Assembly (NCBI RefSeq): GCF_027580225.2
Contig: NC_073346.2
Coordinates: forward strand, 1,941,001 to 2,005,000
Reading direction: 5' to 3'
From: Misgurnus anguillicaudatus
Taxonomy: Eukaryota > Chordata > Actinopteri > Cypriniformes > Cobitidae
DNA: 64,000 nucleotides
Positions 52,601 to 60,786 of this stretch are shown in pieces; position 1 is the stretch's first letter; every line of letters begins with the position of its first letter. The translations under genes and the position numbers were made by a program. The notes below the pieces were generated by a model. That model had not been told where the DNA came from. It worked only from the letters and a program-made list of their open reading frames with translations, and ran no database searches.

Positions 52601-54947
52601 TGATAGTAACATATATACCTTATAAAGTCTAACGTTCACACCTACATGCTTTCTCAATTTTTGATTTATTACTCACTGGCAATTTAATGTGTCATTTTCT
52701 TAAGTTCGGAGACTCTCAGCAGTTGCGAATGGTTCGAATTCTCAGAAGCACTTTGATGGTACGAGTTGGTGGTGGTTGGACGGCGTTAGACGAGTTTCTT
52801 GTGAAGAATGATCCCTGTAGAGGTGAAGAAACTAAACCTTTATGTTTATCTGTAGATATATTGCTCATTTACAGCAAAGGGAATGAAAACTCTGTCATCA
52901 TTTACTCATCCTCATGTTGTTTTAAATCTGTATGAATTTCTTTTTTGCTGATGAACACAAAAGAAGATATTTTGAGAAATAGTGGTAAACACACAGCTGA
53001 TTGTAACCATTGACTTACATAGTAGGAAAAACAAATACAATGGAAGTCAATGGGTACCATCAACTGTGTGCTTACCATCATTTATCAAAATATCTTCATC
53101 ATCATTAATCACAATACATTCTAAATGTTTTTCCTACTATGGAAGTCAATGGATACAATCAGCTGTTTGCTTACAATCATTTATCAAAATATCTTCTTTT
53201 GTGTTCATCAAAATAAAATCACACCCACATGTTACTCTAAAGTAAATGACGACAGAATTTTCCTTTTTTTGTGAACTACCCCTTTAAAAGTAGGGATGCA
53301 CTGATACAAAATTTCTGTGGCGATACCACTATATTCAGAATTACATCTATTGGTTTTGCCTCTTACTCCTTGTTTCAAATTATAATGTCATGAAATCCTA
53401 TAAGAGCGTACAAACTGCAATTTCATTGTCCTTGTTACCCAATTTAAATCATTAATTCTGATGCGTTTTTCTGCCCCTTTTGATTCCAGGATCTGCCCTG
53501 ATCATCTGCTGTTTTTAAACAATTGACCGATTTCCGATAGTTGGAAAAAATGCTTTTATCTGCTGATATCGATTACAGGCCAATATATCTGTGTATCCCT
53601 AGTTAAAAGTGATAATATCTGCCCTGATCATCGGTTGTTTTTAAACAAATCGACCGATGTCCGATAGTGGGGGGAATGTTTTTATCTGCTGATACGGATT
53701 ACAGGCCGAAAATTGATCTGCTTATCCCAATTACAGTTAAAAAAAAAACTATCTGCTGATACCGATTAAAAGCCGATATATTGGTGCATCCCTAGTTAAA
53801 AGTAATAATTTCTGCCCTGATCATGTTGTTTTTAAACAATCAACCAATGTTCAATAGTGGGGATTTTTTTATCTGTTGATACCGATTACAGGCCGATATA
53901 TCGATGCAACCCTATAATTCTAAGCTTTAGAATGAAATGCAAATGTGTAATTTTCTTTCTCTTCATTTGCAGTGAAAGGACGCACCAACCTGAAGATAAA
54001 GGAGAAATATTTCTCTCCAGATGTTTTTGCGGCATCGGGTCGCAGAGGGAGTGCTAAAGGGCTCACAGTCAGCAGATCCAACTCCAGCTTGAGTTTATAC
54101 AGCAGTGCATCAGCTCCCAGCAGCCCACTCACGCGCAAGGTACAGATACCACCTAACAGCAATCATTGTAACAATACCAAAATATTGCAGAGTTTATCTG
54201 AAGATTGTCATTTGCAGTCCTTTTCTTTTGCTATGACTGACTTTTTATGTGTTTTTCTGCTAGTGACTTTCATAAAGTAACTCTGTTTCATACCGTCACA
54301 GGCATTGCTGCGCAGAAGCTTCTCTGGTGAGAGATGTATACGTCCCAGGAGCTCTATTGCAGCATTGGGAACAGAGCATTTCTGTGCAGTAGGGGACGAC
54401 GATTCGCCTTCACCTTCAGGTTAGTAAGTCAGGCTTAAAGGAATAGTCTACCCTTTTGCCATATTAATCTATGTTATTACCTCAACTTAGACGAATTAAT
54501 ACATATCTATCTTTTTTAAATGTGTGCACTGTACAGTGCATTGTGAGTGTGTTAGCATTTGGCCTAGACCCATTCATTCCTATGGTACCAAACAGGGAAG
54601 CCACCAAACACTTCTGTGTTTTCCCTATTTAAAGACTGTTACATGAGGAGTTATAGCAGTAAGTATGGTGCCACAAAATAAAACTTTTTTTTGGTACCAT
54701 AGGAATGAATGGGGCAGGGCTGAATGCTGGCACTTTCACGGTGCGCTGTACAGTGCACGTATTGGAGGAAAGATAGATATGTATTGATTTGTCTGGGTTG
54801 AGGTGGTAACATGGTTTAATATGGCAAAAGAGTAGACTATTCCTTTAATTGTAGATAAGTTCTTTCTGAATCTTACATTATGAAAGTGAAGTGAATTTGT
54901 CATTCTTTTGAATCACTCCAGAAGAGTCTGAGAGGCTGCCCACATGA
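25066..54947 (+). CDS. Spectraplakin of the MACF1/dystonin family, short form (39 coding exons)
   Basis: Cytoskeletal linker predicted to bind microtubules. Exons: 25066-25629, 25780-25824, 25912-26082, 27699-27865, 28148-28307, 35581-35665, 35788-36029, 36406-36525, 36616-36726, 37297-37515, 41384-41587, 42587-42818, 42973-43199, 43532-43654, 43740-43841, 44643-44744, 44852-45016, 45092-45247, 45439-45636, 46144-46272, 46726-46896, 47075-47230, 48065-48271, 48379-48498, 48757-48926, 49021-49180, 49293-49487, 49591-49716, 49798-49941, 50091-50279, 51102-51216, 51338-51504, 51974-52136, 52223-52377, 52472-52546, 52705-52822, 53973-54139, 54302-54419, 54922-54947. All phases agree, giving about 2087 residues. 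[26 protein letters not shown] and KNDPCRVKGRTN are family signatures; FTDALQAL and [10 protein letters not shown] lean towards dystonin. The start has a good context (A at -3, G at +4). Two junctions are less sure: donor GTTATT at 25630, and donor 42818 versus 42812. The CH and plakin regions are absent. Confidence 0.9.
26869..27377. repeat. Probable MITE in intron 3
   Basis: Starts TTCACACAACAC and ends GTGCTTGTGTGAA, giving inverted ends of about 9 bp. The interior has GTTCACACAGAGGGC and several TTCACAC words. The boundaries are tentative. Confidence 0.45.
28430..29517. repeat. DNA transposon remnant with TAGGGCCCTA ends in intron 5
   Basis: The ends TAGGGCCCTATAAAATCCG and CGGAAATTATAGGGCCCTA are inverted, and CAAATA is repeated directly on both sides (28424-28429 and 29518-29523). 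Both ends contain clusters of AAATTCCGTTTT or AAATTCCGCG words. The interior has a CA/CG simple repeat (about 28680-28703) and no recognisable transposase. Probably hAT-like. Confidence 0.8.
29824..29980. repeat. Short hAT-like foldback MITE
   Basis: Inverted ends CAGTGGTCACCAATCCTGG and CCAGGATTGGTAACCACTG. Inside, CTCTGCAGAGTTTAGCT pairs with AGCTAAACTCTGCAGAG. It is flanked by ATGTAGAC and CTGTAGAC, an 8-bp target duplication with one mismatch. Confidence 0.88.
30141..31138. mobile_element. hAT-type non-autonomous element with 8-bp target duplication
   Basis: The ends TAGTGATGCGCAGGTC and GACGACCCGCACATCACTA are inverted with a few mismatches. The 8-bp sequence ATGCACTA is repeated exactly at 30133-30140 and 31139-31146. 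An 8-bp duplication is the hAT hallmark. A second element is nested at about 30255-30671. No transposase remains. Confidence 0.88.
30255..30671. repeat. Nested element inside the hAT copy
   Basis: Short inverted ends (GTCGTGA, TCATGAC) and similar 8-mers outside (TACTAGGT and AACTAGGC). It interrupts the hAT element at 30141-31138. The family is uncertain. Confidence 0.55.
31145..32173. repeat. MITE with TACACTGTAAAAAATG ends
   Basis: The left end has ATCCGTAAAAAAACGGATAA. The right end has GTCCGTTTTTTTACGGATAT followed by TTTATAGAGTGTA. Besides being inverted to each other, each end folds locally around CCGT...ACGG. It directly abuts the hAT element's right target duplication. Confidence 0.8.
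32555..33005. repeat. Palindromic MITE with TACACTGCAAAAAAT ends
   Basis: The arms of about 200 bp are inverted copies: ACTTAGTATTTTTTGTCTTG pairs with CAAGACACAAATACTAAGT, and CTGCCAATGGGGTGAGAAAA pairs with TTTTCTCACCCCATTGGCAG. One large hairpin in intron 5. Confidence 0.9.
33006..33300 (+). repeat. Dispersed repeat, copy 1 (GGCAGGAATTGTC family)
   Basis: Begins GGCAGGAATTGTCTAAAAAA right at the edge of the preceding MITE. It matches, inverted, the sequence at about 62800-63127, and its first 115 bp match 60303-60440. Shared blocks include AGAGTATAAAACTCGAGT-like and CTGCATATGCAT words. Confidence 0.8.
33443..34717. mobile_element. TTAA-target non-autonomous DNA transposon in intron 5
   Basis: The ends AGGGACACCATG and CATGGTGTCACT are inverted, and TTAA lies on both sides (33439-33442 and 34718-34721). 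The piggyBac or Kolobok superfamilies use this target. The 1275-bp interior has a tRNA-like segment and long open frames on the minus strand (33842-34294) without a family pattern. Repeated blocks around 33690-33720 and 33870-33910 (CCTCCGGATGT, CCTCCGGAGGC) suggest internal palindromes. Confidence 0.82.
34362..34434 (-). tRNA. tRNA-like sequence, probably a pseudogene
   Basis: On the minus strand it carries an A-box-like GTGGCACAGTTTTAGTG and an exact B-box-like GGGTTCGATTCCCC, spaced as in a tRNA. A 7-nt loop with TAT at the anticodon position is possible. The T-stem and acceptor pairs are imperfect, so it is likely a tRNA-derived relic. It is embedded in the TTAA element at 33443-34717. 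Confidence 0.4.
36800..36997. repeat. Short MITE related to 19346-19733
   Basis: The end CACTGTCTGCTAAAACAGTA and the end GGACCATTTTTCTGACAGTG are partly inverted. The interior has GTACC/GGTAC-rich words as in 19346-19733. It lies in the intron after the exon ending at 36726. Confidence 0.7.
38513..39698 (+). mobile_element. Tc1/mariner-like transposon 3 in an intron
   Basis: The ends TACACTTACCTAAAGGATTT and AATCCTTTAGGTGAGTGTA are inverted. The length of about 1.2 kb and the single decayed transposase frame fit a Tc1-like element. It lies between the exons ending at 37515 and starting at 41384, in the same orientation as the gene. Confidence 0.92.
38663..39664 (+). pseudogene. Tc1-like transposase pseudogene 3
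   Basis: Starts [20 protein letters not shown] and continues [23 protein letters not shown] (helix-turn-helix). Later pieces in shifted frames read [34 protein letters not shown] with WSDESQF (first catalytic Asp), [19 protein letters not shown], and [10 protein letters not shown] (second Asp). The region of the last acidic residue is [11 protein letters not shown], in the frame near 39455-39490. Stops and frameshifts at about 38885, 39003 and 39320 disable it. Confidence 0.9.
40073..41271. mobile_element. Harbinger-like non-autonomous element
   Basis: The ends TGCCTGGCTTACACTACAAG and CTGTAGTGTGAGCCAGGCA are inverted. TAA is duplicated on both sides (40070-40072 and 41272-41274), as expected for PIF/Harbinger. 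The left end repeats its motif once (ACTACAGGATTTAAAAATCC near 40190). No transposase was seen in the interior of about 1.2 kb. Confidence 0.75.
41588..42586. other. Intron with a probable unclassified repeat
   Basis: The stretch 41810-42440 (ACCAATCAGAATAAAGCATT, GGTATAATAAATATTATAAA, TTGTGATTGGTCAATAGCTG) has internal inverted words around 41960-42040 and looks repeat-derived. The ends are unclear. No exon was recognised. Confidence 0.4.
46048..46067. repeat. TA microsatellite
   Basis: About ten TA units in the intron before the exon at 46144. Confidence 0.9.
46330..46674. repeat. TTAA-type palindromic MITE
   Basis: Flanked by TTAA (46326-46329 and 46675-46678), with ends AGGGATAGTTTACCC and GCGTGAACTATCCCT. 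The arms pair around CATTGACTTCCATA / TATGGAAGTCAATG and GATAAATGATGGTAAGC / GCTTACCATCATTTATC. The same family as 52872-53283. Confidence 0.9.
47405..47497. repeat. Small tandem repeat, about 22-bp unit
   Basis: Three to four imperfect copies of CTCCTCCCACTTGCGGCATAAG just upstream of the SINE. Confidence 0.75.
47533..47812 (+). mobile_element. SINE with 14-bp target-site duplication
   Basis: GAATCCTCTGGAGA is duplicated exactly at 47519-47532 and 47813-47826. The insert starts GGATGGCACAGTGGCTCAGTG (A-box-like), has GGTTTGAGGCCCGG (B-box-like) about 45 bp later, and ends with a short A-rich stretch (AATAAATAAAGTAA). These are the marks of tRNA-derived retroposition. It lies in the same orientation as the host gene, in the intron between exons 47075-47230 and 48065-48271. 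Confidence 0.88.
50343..50570 (+). mobile_element. tRNA-derived SINE fragment
   Basis: Begins GGGGCAGTTGTAGCCTAGTG followed by GTTAGAGAG (A box) and TTGTTCAAGTGTC (B box). The head resembles a tRNA-Ser-type SINE head, followed by a CGGCCGGTGGGG body. The 3' end and target duplication are unclear. Confidence 0.75.
51974..52377 (+). other. EF-hand pair of the spectraplakin
   Basis: Two exons (51974-52136 and 52223-52377) encode [20 protein letters not shown] and two EF-hands. Loop 1, [12 protein letters not shown] (about residues 1849-1860), and loop 2, [12 protein letters not shown] (about 1885-1896), have acidic or Asn ligands at positions 1, 3 and 5, Gly at 6 and Glu at 12. Both look competent to bind calcium. 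In this family the EF-hands sit directly before the GAS2 domain and modulate its microtubule binding. Confidence 0.95.
52872..53283. repeat. Rearranged TTAA-type MITE with a duplicated arm
   Basis: Carries TCTGTCATCATTTACTCATC and, inverted, GTAAATGACGACAGAATTTT near 53242-53262. The segment ATGGAAGTCAATGG...CATTTATCAAAATATCTTC occurs twice in direct orientation (about 53040-53096 and 53139-53196), so one arm is duplicated. It lies in the intron between the two GAS2 exons. Confidence 0.8.
53291..53914. repeat. hAT-like MITE with internal tandem units
   Basis: Starts TAGGGATGCACTGATAC. The words GGCCGATATATCGATGCAAC and GCCGATATATTGGTGCATCC are the inverted end. A unit beginning CTGCCCTGATCAT and containing TTTTTAAACAA, CGATAGT and TATCTGCTGATA occurs three times (from about 53491, 53617 and 53809). 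The middle unit is longer and contains its own partial duplication. Confidence 0.85.
53973..54947 (+). other. Short Ser-rich C-terminal tail and stop
   Basis: Exons 53973-54139, 54302-54419 and 54922-54947. After [12 protein letters not shown] comes a tail of about 90 residues with [31 protein letters not shown] and [17 protein letters not shown], ending in an acidic stretch ([20 protein letters not shown] at 54945-54947). It is basic and Ser-rich like the Gly-Ser-Arg tail of MACF1 and dystonin, but much shorter. I find no SxIP EB1-binding motif. RSSIAALG is the nearest word and lacks the Pro. Confidence 0.85.
54439..54844. repeat. TTAA-type palindromic MITE in the last intron
   Basis: TTAA on both sides (54435-54438 and 54845-54848). 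The ends AGGAATAGTCTACCC and AGTAGACTATTCCT are inverted, and the arms pair further: TTTTGCCATATTAA with TTAATATGGCAAAA, and CATTCATTCCTATGGTACCA with TGGTACCATAGGAATGAATG. Confidence 0.92.
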
Positions 54948-55790
54948 CCACATCCTGTCCTTCACAACCATACTAGAGTTCCTTACTGGACTGAAATAGA
55001 AGATCGACAGGACTGCCAATCCAGCAGACCTCAGATCAGTGGCCACATGTTGGACTTTCATTAAGACAGATCTTTTGATGCTGATAAGTGGTTGGACTTT
55101 ATACTCTACAAGTGAGCGCCACTTCCCCAGTGCCCTGAAGTGTCTGAAGCAGGAAATTTATGTGAGCTTTGTTTACTATCACAACTTTACACTGCTTTGT
55201 AAGCTCCACAGACTTTGTTTCAACAAAAAGGACTTGATATTGTATTTTGTATATAAGAAGAGAACCACTGGAATGTTTTGCATGGGTTAAACAGCACGAA
55301 GCCCGTAGTCTCCCATGTACTTTAGTTCATCTAGTGCTATAATCAAGATGTATGCACAGAAGTCTTTATTCTCCTGAGTTGTCAGTTGTAAGGGTGAATG
55401 TTTTCTTTGATCCTCACAATGCAGAGTAAAGCCACTGCCTTTTTATTGATATAACATAAAATGAAGAATATCTAATTCCATGTCAGCCTGCAAATATGTG
55501 TGTTTATAAACGTCAAGGTTTTGGCTTTATGATAAGCACTGGTTTTGGGTCCATGTTATTGTTCTTTGTAAATGTGGCTGATATATGCTCAGGTTTGATG
55601 TGCAAGACTTTTTCAGAGTATAAAGCTAAAGGCCCTCATTAATCAGTTTTGGAGTTTTCTGGCTTGTAGTCAATGTATGTTAGCCAAATGTATGTTAGTG
55701 TACTTCTAAAAGTTGATCTGCAGCCCTTTCTTATTTTGGGAAAACAGGGTGCATCCAAATTTCCATGCAATAAAATGCTCCTAAGATTAA
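54948..55790 (+). terminator. 3' UTR and polyadenylation signal of the spectraplakin
   Basis: Untranslated sequence follows the TGA at 54945-54947. An AATAAA at 55769-55774 lies about 820 nt downstream, and cleavage would be expected near 55785-55795. A repeat element begins at 55799, just past the predicted end. Confidence 0.7.
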
Positions 55791-55798
55791 TAATTAAT

Positions 55799-56679
55799 TA
55801 GCCTGACGTTGTCATACTCAATTCTAGTCAGAATTTGAGTCTGATACCGCTCCATTGAGCTATAATTATGAGGCGTGTCTCAACCGAAAAATGCCTCTGC
55901 ACTCAATTGGATAGACCTACGACCAATCAACGGAGTGTGTGACGTACGTTACGTCTTTTACAGCCTGACCGAACTGCTAGTTACTTCGCTACAATGACAC
56001 TAACATTGTGATTATACTGAGTTAGCGAATGAACATCAACACCTATTATGTTTACAACATTTCGTTTATCACAACATGAAGTATTTACTAAGTCATAGAG
56101 TAAGACTATCTCTTACCATTTGTACGTTAGGTGAACTTCATCCACGACAATACCCATTACGTTGGCTTGAAAATATTGGAGCCTAGCATGTCCCTCCAAT
56201 TATTCAGCAACCACGATTCCGGGCTTCCGAAAAGAAGCTGGCAACGACCGCTAATTATATCCATCTCGTCGTGCACGCAGAGTTGCATCGCCGTGATAAC
56301 GTTAGCCATTTCAGTTGCGACCAACTTTTGCCGAATAGGAAGGACGGCAAAAACATCAACAAATGCCCTGCTCGCGTTTCTCTGTTCCTCTTTTAAAATC
56401 AATGCTCTGTCGATATCTTTTAGAACAGACTCAATGTCAGAATCCACACATCTGAACTCTACAGCGGCAGCCATTCAACACACGCGCTCTTTGGTGACGT
56501 GGTTCATTACGTTACTGTTGATTATCTGTCCATCATCGTATAAAGCCCGCCCTGACAATTTGATTGGTTCGAACAGCATTTGTCTGAGCATAGTAGCTCC
56601 TCAACGGAGAAACGCCAGACCGATCTTCCCGTCTTCACATTCTTGTGGGCGGGGCTAAGATCGGCTGGCACCCAGGCTA
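55799..56679 (-). mobile_element. Non-autonomous DNA transposon carrying a RecQ-like helicase fragment
   Basis: The termini TAGCCTGACGTTG and GCACCCAGGCTA are inverted over their first 7 bp, and a 9-bp direct repeat ATAATTAAT flanks them (55790-55798 and 56680-56688); AT-richness makes the exact boundary ambiguous by a base or two. The interior on the minus strand carries the start of a helicase-like gene (56117-56474). The copy sits a few bases past the spectraplakin polyadenylation region. Confidence 0.75.
56117..56474 (-). pseudogene. 5' fragment of a RecQ-like SF2 helicase gene
   Basis: The minus-strand ATG at 56472-56474 opens a frame of 105 codons: MAAAVEFRCVDSDIESVL, then LKEEQRNASRAF and VDVFAVLP, later DEMDIISGRCQLLFGSPESW. 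In RecQ-like helicases VFAVLP is followed by the Walker A motif; here that segment is missing and the frame jumps on, so there is an internal deletion. After a one-base shift the DEVH box appears (GIVVDEVHLTYK, about 56115-56150), followed by ATG/GTAAGAG, which looks like an exon end and splice donor. Naming as RecQ-like rests on motif order only. Confidence 0.6.
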
Positions 56680-56688
56680 ATAATTAAT

Positions 56689-59600
56689 AATAATAATGTC
56701 TCTACCCCAAATACCACTTGACTATGGCTAGCAATAGCAGCTCCATTGTGAGCTCTGACTGTTTAAAAATGTTGGCAAAAAGATAGACCAGGGTATGTTT
56801 ACCTGTCTCCGTTCTAGTTATATTCATGTATATTAGTGTCATTTCCAGTTCATATGCATGTTAATGCTATTTTCTGTTTATGCGTTTTCCTTGAGTACTC
56901 ATTTGATTTTGAACAGTCATATCACCAGTTCCTTTGAGGATATTAAAGTGTAGGTCTCAATGAGATTAGCTCGAAGTAATACCCCACTTTATCATTGCCA
57001 GTAAACCAAATGTGTTCACACTGAAATCATCTTCCTTTTTATCATGTCCTCCTCAGGACAGAGTCTGCTGTATTCATTTTCCCCCCACTTTATTCGTCTT
57101 ATAGGTTGAATACATGTCTCATTGTTCAAGTGTTATGGCTGTAGCATTTGATTAAGATTACATATCAAATATGTGTGTCGTTTGCTTTTATGCATATGCA
57201 GTTTGGTTCTCTTAATTTTGGAGAGTTGAAATGGATTTTGAGGGTTTGAGGTTACAGCATTTCCATCAGTAGCAGCAGGTACACCTCAGGTATTGTCCTA
57301 TCTGAGATTTATGTGTATATTAAAGGAATATTTCAACCCAAAATGTATATTCTGTCATTATTTACACACCTTCATGTCATTTCCACACTTGTCTGCTGTA
57401 AGATGACAGTTCATACTGACAACTCAAGCTCAGAATTGGAAAAACATACAAGTATTATAAAATTAAAGACTTGTGCTTTGAATTCCAAGTTTTCTGAATC
57501 CTAACTTCACATTAAGTTGTCATTTACTGAAATTCTCTTCTGTTGCAGCTCCATGAAGGGGCGCTTAAGCACCTTATGTTTTGTCAAAAGCCCCTGATCT
57601 TTTTGAGAACGTTTTAGTACAAAAATTTAATCAATTTTATTATTACGCCTAATTAGTTTTGCTAGTACACAAACTCTGTCAGTTTGCGGTAGATCAGCTC
57701 TTATTGTATGCATGGTTTATTCTGTTAAAAGCGTAGTGAAGCTCTTCATATGTGATGAATTGTTAAACAGTACAGTATCTGTTCTGGCCTGCAGGTGGCA
57801 CTGTTGACAACAGGTAGTCACCTATTGACGATTGGTCAGTGCCCCTTGCCATTACTTTTTAACGCACAGGGCACATCTCAATGCTATTTCACAATGAAAG
57901 CCAGTTATGCTGGCTGTTCTAAAAGTAAATAAAAAACCATGCCCCAACATGTGTCATATTGATAACAATAAATTTATAGATGATATAATTTCATAATGAT
58001 TGTAAAATTCCCATATCACGTAGCCTATTGGGGCCAATGGTTTCTCCAATGAAGTGCTCTGCATGTCAAAAGCTAAGCCAGAGGGGTACCCTGTCCGTTA
58101 AAAAAAGTGACAGGGATAGCGTGCTGACTAAACGTCAATATGTTTTGATAAAAAATAATATCAAATAAAAGTAGCAATTTTGTTAGGTTGTTTATCATCA
58201 TTCACAATTTCATGTGATTTTATTACGCTTACTTCTTTTTGAGGTTGATGAGCATGCTCACTTTCATTACAATAAAAATTCTCTTTTAAACGTTTCTATT
58301 TGTTATTAATGAAAACAGAATAGCAGCCTATGAAATGATATTAATAATGTTAATAATGACAGAATTTGAACTTTTGTTATATATTTCATTAATACCGAAA
58401 CCTAAATAAGAATCATTTATGGCCAAAATATGTAGTTGCAAAGAAAAGTCTAGAGTTTTTTTTAGAATGTATAATGTTTGTAATCAGTAGGACTGTAAGA
58501 TATTGGGTCATTGCTGTGTACAAAGATCTAATAATGTCAATATCTATGCAAAATCCATTTGACACTCCAATCTATTTCAGATGAGCAGATACTGTATGCA
58601 GTTGTTTCCTTACCTGTTTGTGATCACTTATGTTGTTCACATGCTGTAACTGTTGATTTATGTTTTCAAAAATATGTACTGTAAATCTCTGATCAACATT
58701 ATTTTCAGCAGCATTATTGCTTTTTTGCTGCAAGTTACTGAAAATGTAAAGGAAGGTTGCCTACAATTTTTGTTCAGTCCTCCATTTCTTTCAGTGTAGT
58801 AGAGGAATGTGACTAATTCTCCAGTTTCTTTGAAATCAGAAATCTCTTGTAAAAAATATTTTTTTAAATCAGGTTGTGTATGAAGGGGTTTAAAAAGTGC
58901 ATAGTGTGTTTTATTTTAAATTGCACAACCACATGGCTTTGCATGTTTCAATTAATAAGAAAAACAGAAGGAAGAGTATTGATCCATTGATAACTAAACT
59001 AGATACATTTTTCTATGGCATTGCTGCATTAAAAAAACGTTTGTAGCACTTTTACTGTAAAGTGTAGAGTGTACTGACCTGTAAGGACTGCAACTTAAAA
59101 AAAAAAAACTCTCTAGCCTCAACATTCTTTGTGTGCTTATATAGTCTAAACACTGTGGGAACAACTAAATTCCTATTGGTTTGATTCAACACTTGCTGTG
59201 AGACTTTGGAAAATCCCATTTTAACAAGCGACCATTAGGCTGAGCTTCTGGCAGAGGTGAACACAAAAAAATTCACAGCTAGGACAAAGTCAAGGAACAT
59301 TTGTGGTAAAAAATAAGTTACTGAAACCTGCTTGATGAAATACTGCATAATAAACACTTTAAAATAAAATGATTAAGTCATATTTTCAAGTCCCAACGAA
59401 ATTAAAACTGATGATTCTTATTTTTTATTAATATTGCAATGTTTATTATAAAACACTTTAAAAAAAAAAAAATCCATATCCCCTTATAAACATCACCCCT
59501 GTGAACTCCCCCCTCTCATTCAAACTCAGTTAGAGGAGGAGTGATGATGTTACTCTTCTGCCATACTGCCAGTGCTCAAAATGATTCATACTCTTTTGTA

Positions 59601-60302
59601 AATATGACCAAAGAAGGCTGTGAAAATAAATCTGCATCGTTAACACTTTTGATCTTTTATTTTAAAATCTACAAAATCCAACCTTTCATTGGAGAATAAT
59701 AATTGTAAATGGGGGAAAATCTCATTATGAGAGAAATATTTTTTCTCTAATACACACTGCTCACAATTAATCATACCCTTTTATTCAATTCTTTTTGCAA
59801 CCTCCTGCGTTTCTGATCTCAGAAGGCAAAGAGTTCCATAACTTTGGGGCAGCTGGTGGGACACTCATTTCCAAGCCATGCAGAATGTAAAGTTTTGGAA
59901 ATGGAAATTGTAAAATAACTTTTTAAAGGAACACTGAATATTGTCTAAATATAATAGCACTTAATTTTGACATTCCTTTCACAAATGTGAAATTTATTTG
60001 GGCTGTTGTTAGTGTTTAACTGAATTGTTTTTTTGTAAAATTAAAGAATTTAGAATGATTTAAATATTTATATGACAAATTATGTTTGTAAAAACTGTAG
60101 GATACAGGCATATTTTAATAAAATAAAGATATGTAGTTTCAGAGTCTCCAAATATTGCTTAGATGTTGCGATCAATTAATCATAAAATGGCCCTGATATG
60201 TCATTACTCTCTGCCCAGCATAAATGAATCCTCTATCTATCATTATCTTAATAATCTTCAGAGAAACAGATTTGTGCCATGGGCTTTTAATGTCTATAAT
60301 TG
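56689..60302. other. Intergenic, nothing coding recognised
   Basis: AT-rich sequence. A MITE end fragment lies at 57322-57400 (AAAGGAATATTTCAACCC, TCTGTCATTATTTACACACC). Poly-A/T runs occur near 59098 and 59461. No splice-framed exon, RNA gene or long open frame was recognised. Confidence 0.5.
57322..57400. repeat. Half of a TTAA-type MITE
   Basis: AAAGGAATATTTCAACCCAA and TCATTATTTACACACCTTCA match the left end of the 46330/52872 type. No matching right end is visible nearby. Confidence 0.6.
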
Positions 60303-60786
60303 TCACACCCCTATAGGCAGGTTTAAGTCTAAAAAAGTCTAAAAAACTTTTTTGCAAATTTGTTAAAACTGTCTTTGTATACCAATTCATAAGTAAAATA
60401 GAACTACTCTGAAAAAGAGAGTATAAAACTCGAGTGTCTGTAGACCTCTCACGACTGTTTTAAACACAGCTAATTATTTCCATTCATTCCAACCCCTCCC
60501 TTCTGGGTTTCTTTAAAGCCAGGCCCCCAAAACACATGAACGCGCGGCGCTGACCGGCTCTGCTGAGAGAAGCATTTACCTGAGACAAGCGGAGAGGAAG
60601 ATTTGCATGTACACTGTAAAACCTAAAATTTAACTCAACTCAAACCATTTAAGTTTTAAAACACATACATTTGAGTCATGTGCAGTTACACACATGTAAG
60701 TGCATAATTGCACATGACTCAAGTTCACAGTACTCAAATGTATGTGTTTTAAAACTTAAATGGTTTAAGGCAACCGGTTTCCTTAA

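Larger units (their letters stand above)
52472..53990 (+). other. GAS2 (GAR) microtubule-binding domain
   Basis: Exons 52472-52546, 52705-52822 and the start of 53973-54139. The sequence runs [20 protein letters not shown], then [39 protein letters not shown] and VKGRTN. The Cys residues (CNC, DPCR), the RILRST segment and the GGGW motif are hallmarks of GAS2 domains, which bind and stabilise microtubules. The domain looks complete. Confidence 0.95.

Noticed and set aside
53490..53914. Regularly spaced repeats that might suggest a CRISPR array
   Set aside because: Units exceed 100 bp, are unequal and lie within a eukaryotic MITE.
56131..56658. Plus-strand 175-codon open frame
   Set aside because: Antisense to the helicase-like fragment, which has real motifs; the plus-strand peptide has none.
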